A stretch of DNA of 64,000 bases from the NCBI RefSeq assembly GCF_004217115.1, contig NZ_SHKN01000001.1, forward strand, positions 1,491,781 to 1,555,780, written 5' to 3'. Of this stretch, positions 1 to 6,091 are shown piece after piece. The notes beneath the pieces were generated by a model. The model did no database searches. It saw only the letters and a list, made by a program, of their open reading frames with translations, and was not told the origin of the DNA. Within the stretch, counting starts at the first letter, position 1. Each line of letters opens with the position of its first letter. The DNA comes from Ancylomarina subtilis (GTDB lineage Bacteria; Bacteroidota; Bacteroidia; Bacteroidales; Marinifilaceae). The translations under genes were made by a program, and so were the position numbers.

Positions 1-921
1 TGTGAACAAAATCGGTCCGTTAAATGTTTCGAACTCTTCGTTTTGCTTCCACCATGCATTTCCGTAGTTACCTACAAAGTGCTCGTACTTTTTAAATGCT
101 GGATAATAGTTGGCTGGTAACATCTCAGAGTGAGTGTAAACATCAACACCAGTTCCTTCGGTTTGCTTCAATAGCTCTTCCATATCCTTAAGATCATGAC
201 CTGAAATTAGAATACCTGGCTTATCACTAACACCTATGTTTACCTCTGTAATTTCAGGGTTACCATAAGCACCTGTATTCGCTTCGTCAAGTGTTGCCAT
301 AGCTGTCACACCATTGGCACCACATTCCATAACAAGAGCGACTAAATCGTCAGCACTTAATGTATCATCAGTAGTTGCTTGTAAAGCTTTTTGCATGAAA
401 GCGTACATTTCAGCTTTTTCAACGCCAAGATTATAAGCATGCTCGGCATAAGCGGCAAAACCTTTCAATCCGTATATCAACAATTCTCTTAAAGAACGAA
501 TATCTTCATTTTCAGTAGAAAGCACACCAATCACACGAGCTTTTGCATCAAAATCGTTTTCCGCATCGGCAAACCATGTTGCAGAATGGTGTAGGTTTTC
601 GAAAGTAAGCCCAGCAGATTCGGCTTGAGTTTTGATCTCTTCACGTAGCTTAAGACCATTTCGAATCGCATCAACAAACTTTACTTTATCAAAATTGGCA
701 TTGGTAATAGTCATGAACAAACCATTCATAATAAAGTTGTTCACTTTATCATTTTCAATACCTGCTTCACGAGCTTTGGTACTGAAAACAGAAATACCTT
801 TCATCACATACATCAATAAATCCTGAATGTTTGCAACCTCATCGGTTTTTCCACAAACACCTTTAACTGTACATCCGGTTCCTTTAGCTGCCTCTTGGCA
901 CTGATAACAAAACATAGCCAT
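1..921 (-). CDS. hcp: Hydroxylamine reductase / hybrid cluster protein, 3' end beyond window
   Basis: Hcp is a cytoplasmic iron-sulfur enzyme linked to reduction of hydroxylamine and nitric oxide. Translated from 921 leftwards, the protein opens with Cys residues at 5, 8, 17 and 23 (CX2CX8CX5C), the N-terminal cluster motif of the class I Hcp of anaerobes, and continues into typical Hcp helical-domain sequence. About 307 codons are visible and the C-terminal part lies outside the window. The start is the first Met of MAMFCYQC. The prophage attL core covers codons 1 to about 8, so the reading frame is intact but everything upstream of base 925 is now prophage DNA. Expression therefore depends on promoters in the prophage arm (see 1098-1142 and 1187-1231). 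Confidence 0.93.
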   Translation of the reverse strand, partial: MAMFCYQCQEAAKGTGCTVKGVCGKTDEVANIQDLLMYVMKGISVFSTKAREAGIENDKVNNFIMNGLFMTITNANFDKVKFVDAIRNGLKLREEIKTQAESAGLTFENLHHSATWFADAENDFDAKARVIGVLSTENEDIRSLRELLIYGLKGFAAYAEHAYNLGVEKAEMYAFMQKALQATTDDTLSADDLVALVMECGANGVTAMATLDEANTGAYGNPEITEVNIGVSDKPGILISGHDLKDMEELLKQTEGTGVDVYTHSEMLPANYYPAFKKYEHFVGNYGNAWWKQNEEFETFNGPILFT

Positions 922-924
922 AAT
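896..924. repeat. attL core (29-bp direct repeat with attR)
   Basis: This stretch is identical to 33844-33872. It spans the hcp start codon (919-921 on the minus strand) and the codons for the first two cluster cysteines. The last three bases (922-924) lie just upstream of the start codon. Strand exchange somewhere in this block leaves hcp complete on the left side. Choosing the conserved start of a conserved metabolic gene fits the usual logic of integrase target choice. Confidence 0.93.
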
Positions 925-1000
925 AATTTTTTATTTAAGTTATTGTATATTAGTTATATCTATTTATCTGTATAATTATCTTTCTTGTCCTCAAACCTCT

Positions 1001-1028
1001 ATATGCTTCCTAATTTGCTTCCTAATTT
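1001..1028. repeat. Left arm-type repeat (28 bp, shared with right end)
   Basis: A 28-bp sequence is repeated exactly, in the same orientation, at 33762-33789. Internally it is a 12-bp tandem repeat of GCTTCCTAATTT. The copies lie 77 bp from the attL core and 55 bp from the attR core. Short directly repeated sites flanking the core are the usual arrangement of integrase arm-binding sites; that role is inferred. Confidence 0.7.
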
Positions 1029-1097
1029 TTGCATTCACTAATTTAAGAAGCTATATTTATATCGGATTTCGAAGCCGTTTAAATTGTTTCGACATCA

Positions 1098-1142
1098 CAA
1101 ATATGAAGCATTAATTTTTTAAAAAGTGTATCATATGATACA
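1098..1142 (-). promoter_or_regulatory. Prophage-borne hcp promoter with palindromic operator, copy A
   Basis: On the minus strand, towards hcp, there is a -7-like element CATATTTG (1098-1105; consensus TAnnTTTG, one mismatch). Upstream lies the perfect palindrome TGTATCATATGATACA (1127-1142). The operator centre is 36.5 bp from the end of the -7 element, placing it near -41.5 if transcription starts about 5 nt after TTTG. That is the class II activator position of Crp/Fnr-family regulators. The same layout occurs at 1187-1231 and in the original hcp promoter at 33972-34016. Confidence 0.6.
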
Positions 1143-1186
1143 AACTTAAAATATTTTCAGATTTTTTTATCCTTTTTTTGATACCA

Positions 1187-1231
1187 CAAATATGAAGCAT
1201 TAAAATTCTAAAAAGTGTATCAAATGATACA
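1187..1231 (-). promoter_or_regulatory. Prophage-borne hcp promoter with palindromic operator, copy B
   Basis: A second copy sits exactly 89 bp from copy A: CATATTTG at 1187-1194 (minus strand) and TGTATCAAATGATACA at 1216-1231, with the same 36.5-bp spacing. Sequence between the two elements is also similar (a shared AAGCATTA next to the -7). It lies about 46 bp upstream of the integrase start codon, so a bound regulator could also affect int, which is transcribed the other way. Regulator identity is inferred from architecture only. Confidence 0.55.
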
Positions 1232-1276
1232 AAATCAAAAAAAACTGATTTTTTTTATTCTATTTAATCAAAGATA

Positions 1277-2761
1277 ATGAATATCGAACCAAAACTACCA
1301 ACAATCAAAGGCGGAATAAATACTTATCCTTCTAAAAAAGGTCTTGCTATTGTAATAAGACTTCAATATTCCAGAGATAAAAAAACGGAAATCAAAACGG
1401 GCGAATATATCGAGCATAAAGAAGACTTCGATTCAAAGTCAGGATATGTGAAGAATAAAAAAAGAGTTGACCACGCACGTATTAATGCAATCATTGACCA
1501 AAAGAAAGTTGAAATAAGAGAACAACTATTAGCCGAACTTGAAGAAAAGGAAAAAGCCGAAGAAATTGAAGCAGCAACCAAACCCGAAGACATAGACGAA
1601 GTTTTAACCGAATTCAATCGATTAATAACAAATCTTGAAAAAGAAGGTAAAGAGAATTCAAGACGTTTATTCTTTAATGTTAAGAATCATATTATTGATG
1701 TCTTAAACACCACAAACAAACCGCATAAATTAAGATTAGAAGATATCAACGACATTTTTTTAGATGATTTTAGAATTCATCTAACTGCAAAAGGTTTGGC
1801 AATATCTACGATTAAATCGTATATGGATAAAATCACAACCGTTTTTTCAAATTGTAATAAAAGAAGACCGCATTTAATTTTAAACCCAATTAAAGAGTAT
1901 AAAAAGAAAGTAAGGAATCAAGATAAAAGCCTTTCATTCGAAGATAATCTTTTTGATACTTTCAAAGGCTATATTCCTAAATCGAAGGAAAGGACATTAT
2001 ATAAGAATTGGAACGTCTTTCAATATTATTCACAAGGAACAAGAATTAGCGATATAATAACCATTTCATACGAGAATATATATTTTACAGATAGATATGT
2101 TTCACAAAAAGATCAAGATGAAACAAAGGGTTTATTACCAAGAAACATAAATGTAAATTTGAAGTTTAACGCAATTAAAACAGGAACGGAACACGATATG
2201 ACCCTTTGTGAGGAAGCAATATTAACATTAAGGTTTTTCTTACATCCTGATTTACAACACGAATATTTGAAAAGCTTAAAACAAGTAATAAACAAAGGCG
2301 ACTTCGAATTAGAATATCTTTTAGGACTTCAAGAAAGACCCGAAGACGCAAATATAAAACCCTTTAAAGGCAAAGAAAAAGCAGATAGAGTTCATTTGTT
2401 AATTGAATTTATTCAGATGCAAAAGAACTACACCCCAAAAAAATGTATTTTTCACGATGTTTATTTAGAAGGTAAAACACACGGAGAAATTCGAAAACTT
2501 ATTAATAATAAAACAACTTGTGTTTCTAAATGTCAAAAATGTAATGAAGAAGACGAAGAAAATTATATGACAGAAGAACACCTATCAACGCACAGTTTCA
2601 GACATTTATTCAGTATAAATTATTACAATTCTACACGAGATATTTACAGCCTTTCAAAGCTTTTAGGACATACCAACATAGGCACAACGGAAAGATATTT
2701 AAAAAGATTAAAGGTTGAATTCATAGAACAGAATATAGAAGATTTCTATTCAAAAAACTAA
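1277..2761 (+). CDS. int: Tyrosine recombinase / phage integrase
   Basis: Catalyses integration and excision at the hcp att site. The 494-residue protein has an N-terminal arm-binding-like region (about 1-100), a SAM-like core-binding domain (about 105-210) and a catalytic domain. Candidate catalytic residues are Arg256 (YSQGTR), His439/Arg442 (HSFRH), His465 (LGHTN) and Tyr474 (TERY). Between the first Arg and the HxxR motif there is a long insertion (about 320-430) with Cys390, Cys415, Cys419 and Cys422, which could bind a metal; this is not typical of the family. It sits next to attL and reads inward. An intrinsic terminator at 2941-2968 follows. Confidence 0.93.
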   Translation: MNIEPKLPTIKGGINTYPSKKGLAIVIRLQYSRDKKTEIKTGEYIEHKEDFDSKSGYVKNKKRVDHARINAIIDQKKVEIREQLLAELEEKEKAEEIEAATKPEDIDEVLTEFNRLITNLEKEGKENSRRLFFNVKNHIIDVLNTTNKPHKLRLEDINDIFLDDFRIHLTAKGLAISTIKSYMDKITTVFSNCNKRRPHLILNPIKEYKKKVRNQDKSLSFEDNLFDTFKGYIPKSKERTLYKNWNVFQYYSQGTRISDIITISYENIYFTDRYVSQKDQDETKGLLPRNINVNLKFNAIKTGTEHDMTLCEEAILTLRFFLHPDLQHEYLKSLKQVINKGDFELEYLLGLQERPEDANIKPFKGKEKADRVHLLIEFIQMQKNYTPKKCIFHDVYLEGKTHGEIRKLINNKTTCVSKCQKCNEEDEENYMTEEHLSTHSFRHLFSINYYNSTRDIYSLSKLLGHTNIGTTERYLKRLKVEFIEQNIEDFYSKN

Positions 2762-2778
2762 TGAAAAAGCCGCTCCTC

Positions 2779-2836
2779 TCCTATCTATTATCTCTATAAT
2801 ATTATCTAAGTCAACACTTTTTTCGTGTCAAAAAAT
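2779..2836. repeat. 58-bp phage repeat, copy R1
   Basis: Identical to copy R2 at 2878-2935 (offset 99 bp), and similar to R3 (25275-25331) and R4 (25352-25413). All copies share TATAATATTATCTAAGT followed by ACTTTTTTCGTGTCAAAAA. In R1 and R2 an ACAC/GTGT inverted repeat surrounds the T-run. The copies lie between int and the late genes. They may be regulator or replication sites; no function is shown. Confidence 0.85.
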
Positions 2837-2877
2837 CTAACAAGAAAGAATAAAAAACGGATAAAAAACCGTTCTAC

Positions 2878-2935
2878 TCCTATCTATTATCTCTATAATA
2901 TTATCTAAGTCAACACTTTTTTCGTGTCAAAAAAT
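2878..2935. repeat. 58-bp phage repeat, copy R2
   Basis: Exact duplicate of R1, 99 bp downstream. Together R1 and R2 fill most of the gap between int and the first late gene. The gap (2762-3099) contains no convincing gene: only these repeats, the terminator at 2941-2968 and the promoter-like box at 3016-3030. Confidence 0.85.
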
Positions 2936-2940
2936 TGAAA

Positions 2941-2968
2941 AGGTTTCCATAAATGGAAGCCTTTTTTT
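2941..2968 (+). terminator. Intrinsic terminator downstream of int
   Basis: AGGTTTCCAT and ATGGAAGCCT form a ten-pair stem with one G-T pair and a two-base loop, directly followed by a run of seven T. It lies after the R1/R2 repeats and separates int transcription from the late operon. Confidence 0.75.
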
Positions 2969-3015
2969 GTTTCTCCATATTCCAAAACGGAAGAAAAAGC
3001 AAGTATTTAAAATTC

Positions 3016-3030
3016 AATATATACTTAAAA
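3016..3030 (+). promoter_or_regulatory. Candidate phage promoter box
   Basis: The 15-mer AATATATACTTAAAA recurs exactly at 9038-9052. Similar TATATA boxes lie near 11252, 16893, 28478 and 29057. All but this copy lie 35-45 nt before a start codon; this one lies about 70 nt upstream of the first late gene. Recurrence and placement suggest a phage-specific promoter; this is inference. Confidence 0.45.
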
Positions 3031-3099
3031 CTACTTCGTCTTTTTTGGAAAAAAAGCATAGAAAAAAGACAATTTCTATCAGTTTTTGAATAAAAAACG

Positions 3100-3339
3100 A
3101 TGAAAAAGAATAAAAAAAACACAAAAACAATGAATATTTTACTAAAAATCTATCAGGCATTTATGACTATTCCGCAAGTCATTTTAAATCTATTAATGAT
3201 TCTTACTGCATTAGTTTCCCTAACTACTTTAACCCTTACAACCCTACCATATTATTTGATTTTACTAATGAAATACGGAAAAGTAAAAGGAAATCAGGAA
3301 GCGAATAAAAAAATGAATCAGTTTTTCAAATGGAAGTAA
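3100..3339 (+). CDS. Small hydrophobic membrane protein, function unknown
   Basis: The 79-residue product has a lysine-rich N-terminus and a long hydrophobic stretch (about residues 25-58) that could form one or two membrane helices. It is the first gene of the late cluster. An internal ATG at 3130 would give a 69-residue product without the basic leader and is an equally plausible start. No family is recognised. Position just before the terminase would fit a small membrane accessory protein, but a lysis role cannot be claimed. It overlaps the next small gene by ten bases. Confidence 0.6.
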   Translation: MKKNKKNTKTMNILLKIYQAFMTIPQVILNLLMILTALVSLTTLTLTTLPYYLILLMKYGKVKGNQEANKKMNQFFKWK

Positions 3340-3485
3340 AAGAGAAGACAACCAAACCAAGAAAAACAACCGCTAAGAAACCAACAGAAAAGGCGGAATT
3401 AATAGAATTGATGAAAGCTAACAACGAACTATTAGCAAAGATTGAAAAGGCTGTAACAGGGCTTTACAACATACTAAAACAATAG
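3330..3485 (+). CDS. Small lysine-rich protein (51 aa), function unknown
   Basis: An ATG at 3330 opens a 51-codon frame that begins inside the end of the previous gene and stops at 3485, nine bases before terS. The product is basic at the N-terminus (repeated Lys/Thr/Pro) and has a predicted helix of about 30 residues (LIELMKANNELLAKIEK) that could form a coiled coil. The tight packing and sensible composition support it as a real gene. No family is recognised. Confidence 0.6.
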   Translation: MEVKEKTTKPRKTTAKKPTEKAELIELMKANNELLAKIEKAVTGLYNILKQ

Positions 3486-3493
3486 AATTATGA

Positions 3494-3919
3494 ATGACTA
3501 CAACAAAGAACAAAGGCAATTCAAACGCATTAGGAAACTTCACAGGAAGACCGCCCAAATTTGCCAATGCTAAGAAATTGCTTAAAAAGATCAACGAATA
3601 TTTTGAACATTGTCACGAAACAAATAAACGCCCTTTAATTATTGGGTTAGCTCTTTATTGTGGTTTTGCTTCAAGGGAATCTTTCTATCAAATGAAACAT
3701 AGAGACAATGACTTTGCAAGGGTTATCGAATACGGGCGTTCAATGGTATCAGCAACTTACGAAGAATACTTATTAGACAAAGCTTCGGGCGCAAAATTTG
3801 CCCTTGTCAACTTGGATAAGTGGAGCGATAAGACAGAACAGGAAGTAACACAAACGAACGTAGTTCTTACAATGAAACCAAGTTTTGATTTTGAAGAAGA
3901 ATCAGAAGCAGAAGAATAA
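3494..3919 (+). CDS. terS: Terminase small subunit
   Basis: DNA-recognition subunit of the packaging motor. The 141-residue protein has the layout of the DNA-packaging gp3-like small terminases: an N-terminal GRPPKF motif, a helix-turn-helix-like region where a glycine-rich ALYCGFASRESF segment replaces the usual turn, and a GAKFALVNLDKWSDKT motif near residue 110, then an acidic tail. It precedes terL directly. The start chosen is the second ATG in TTATGAATG; the upstream ATG is in another frame. The same overlapping double-ATG context occurs before the genes at 6092 and 13534. Confidence 0.85.
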   Translation: MTTTKNKGNSNALGNFTGRPPKFANAKKLLKKINEYFEHCHETNKRPLIIGLALYCGFASRESFYQMKHRDNDFARVIEYGRSMVSATYEEYLLDKASGAKFALVNLDKWSDKTEQEVTQTNVVLTMKPSFDFEEESEAEE

Positions 3920-3937
3920 AAAAGAATGAATGAATAA

Positions 3938-5242
3938 TTGAATAATGATATAGAATTTAACCCTTATGAAGGATTAACCCGAAGACAACAGTTCATTTTA
4001 TATGACATTGATAAAAACGGATTAAGATATAATTCTATTCGAGGAAGCAGACAGGCAGGAAAAACCGTCTTATTAAGAAACCTAACCGCATATTTCGCAT
4101 TTAAGAAGCCTAATCAATTAGGTTGTTACGCTTGCCCTTCACACGGTCAATGTCAAAATATATTCGAAAGATTAATAGATGCAATTCCCCCTATTCTTAT
4201 AGTCAAGACAAACAATACAGACGCAAACAGAAGCATTGTATTTTCTAATAATACAAAGGTTGTTTTCAAGACTACAAATAAACCCGACTCGTTTAGAAGT
4301 TATTCGTTTGATTTCATCATATCAGACGAACACGCATTTACAAGCGAATTAGCTTGGACTAAGGCAATCAAGCCAACAATCAACGCAAAGAAAAACGCAA
4401 AAGTTATATTCGCTTCTACTCCCAAAGGATATAACCATTTTTATAAAATGTGTATTAATGGTTTAAGCGAAAAAGCAACTAGATACAGCCATTATTTTCT
4501 ATCATATAATGATAATCCATACTACGACAAAGAAGACGTTGAAGACGCAAGAAAAGAACTACCCGACGCAATATTTAGACAAGAATATTTAGGTGAATTT
4601 ATCAAAGGAATATCAGAAGTATTCGGAGATTTCCAACACTTACAAACTGTTAAATCTTGGAAAGAACCGAAGAAAGAATTGAAATATTTCTTTGGTGTTG
4701 ACTGGTCAGGCGATGGAGAAGACAACACCGTTTTAACGATCATAGACGAATTAGGAAAAGTAGCTTTTATAAAAAATATTCAAGCTCCTACCCTTATCGA
4801 AAGAGTAAAGGAAATCGGAACAATCATAAAGGAATATAATGCAAAAGGCTATTCAGAAACCAACGGTTTAGGGATTGGAGCAACCGAACTATTAGAAGAA
4901 CAAGTAGGTTATGAAAATGTCTTTCGTTTTACAATGTCTAATGAATCAAAACAAAAGATTGTATCAACGATTATAAGAGATATTAACGAATCAAACTTAG
5001 CACTTCCCACGACGAATTTATGTCCTGTCCTAGACAACGAATTAGCAACTTACACGGTAAGCAGAACAGCCACAGGAAAATTAAAATATGAACATTGTAA
5101 GGACGCACACGACGACCACGTAGATGCACTATTAATGGCTAATTATGCTAGGCACGAATTAACGGCTACGGGTGTTTCTACCTATTCCGTTTATGATGCG
5201 TATGAAGACTATTCATACGATGAATATGAAGACTATTATTAA
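3938..5242 (+). CDS. terL: Terminase large subunit
   Basis: ATPase-nuclease that pumps DNA into the prohead. Walker A GSRQAGKT is at residues 36-43, followed by a Walker B-like FIISDEHA near residue 131 and a coupling motif ASTPKG near 160. The C-terminal RNase H-like nuclease begins GVDWSGDG (near 254) and ends with an HDDHVDAL acidic motif. The length (434 residues) is normal. The only in-frame start near terS is TTG at 3938, because the nearby ATGs lead to immediate stops. It follows terS by 18 bases. Confidence 0.93.
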   Translation: MNNDIEFNPYEGLTRRQQFILYDIDKNGLRYNSIRGSRQAGKTVLLRNLTAYFAFKKPNQLGCYACPSHGQCQNIFERLIDAIPPILIVKTNNTDANRSIVFSNNTKVVFKTTNKPDSFRSYSFDFIISDEHAFTSELAWTKAIKPTINAKKNAKVIFASTPKGYNHFYKMCINGLSEKATRYSHYFLSYNDNPYYDKEDVEDARKELPDAIFRQEYLGEFIKGISEVFGDFQHLQTVKSWKEPKKELKYFFGVDWSGDGEDNTVLTIIDELGKVAFIKNIQAPTLIERVKEIGTIIKEYNAKGYSETNGLGIGATELLEEQVGYENVFRFTMSNESKQKIVSTIIRDINESNLALPTTNLCPVLDNELATYTVSRTATGKLKYEHCKDAHDDHVDALLMANYARHELTATGVSTYSVYDAYEDYSYDEYEDYY

Positions 5243-5247
5243 CCGAT

Positions 5248-6081
5248 ATGATTATAACAATTGATAAGAATGAATACACATTACCACGAATAGAAGATTT
5301 GTCTATTGATAAAGGAACACAGATCGAGCAAATAAGAGAAAAGGACAATTTAAAATTAAAGGACATTAAGCGAATATTTACGATTCTTTTAGACTGTCCG
5401 TTAGTTGAGATTAACAAAGTTGAAGAAAGGCAAATAAGACTATTATTCGATAATCTAATATTCTTTGACAACACTGCACAATTCCCTGTTATCAAATCCT
5501 TTTACATTAACGGAAGGGAATTCAATTTAATAGATTTTGAAAATATGACAGTTAAAGAATTCGTTGATCTTGATTACTTCCTAACACAAGACGTTTACAA
5601 TAATTATTCTGAAATCTTAAATATTTTATACAAACCTATCAAAAGCAAAAATTCTAATTCAATATATACAAATACATACAATCGAATTAAGAGTTTTAAG
5701 AATAGAACCCTTTGTTATTCCTCGAATGAAACAGCAACTACAAAGCAGATCAAAACAGAGAATCAGGAACTTTTCAAAGAACATATTTCTTACTTCCAAG
5801 CGAAGATTGTTCTATTCTGTTTTCTTGATTGGAAAAGGTCAATATATAATGACTACGGATTAACACGGGAAGAAGAACCAACAGAGGAAACAGAAGAAGA
5901 AATAATAGTAGCAGAAGACAACACGGAAAGTATGTCTTCTTATTGGGGTTTCTATCACATCTTACAAACTGTTAGCCGTTCGAATATCATTGAATTAGAT
6001 GTTTGGATGCAAAGAAACATCAAAGAACTGTTAAAGCGTATTGTATATGAGGAAGACAAATTAGCCTTTCAGAAAAAATAA
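5248..6081 (+). CDS. Putative tail assembly chaperone
   Basis: A 277-residue soluble protein starting five bases after terL and ending ten bases before the tape-measure gene. No family motif is recognised. Residues 65-110 and the C-terminal third are helical, with an acidic stretch around residue 215 (EEEPTEETEEE). Genes directly upstream of tape-measure genes usually encode tail assembly chaperones; the assignment rests on that position only. I saw no obvious slippery site for a programmed frameshift. Confidence 0.45.
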   Translation: MIITIDKNEYTLPRIEDLSIDKGTQIEQIREKDNLKLKDIKRIFTILLDCPLVEINKVEERQIRLLFDNLIFFDNTAQFPVIKSFYINGREFNLIDFENMTVKEFVDLDYFLTQDVYNNYSEILNILYKPIKSKNSNSIYTNTYNRIKSFKNRTLCYSSNETATTKQIKTENQELFKEHISYFQAKIVLFCFLDWKRSIYNDYGLTREEEPTEETEEEIIVAEDNTESMSSYWGFYHILQTVSRSNIIELDVWMQRNIKELLKRIVYEEDKLAFQKK

Positions 6082-6091
6082 GAAATTATGA

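Noticed and set aside
632-826. Plus-strand frame inside hcp
   Set aside because: Antisense shadow of hcp; no independent start signals or homology.
1363-1617. Minus-strand 84-codon frame within int
   Set aside because: Serine-rich shadow produced by antisense reading of Glu/Lys codons in the integrase gene.
2779-2935. CRISPR-like repeats
   Set aside because: Only two copies per site, uneven long unit, no cas genes, and the spacers are phage leader DNA; not a CRISPR array.
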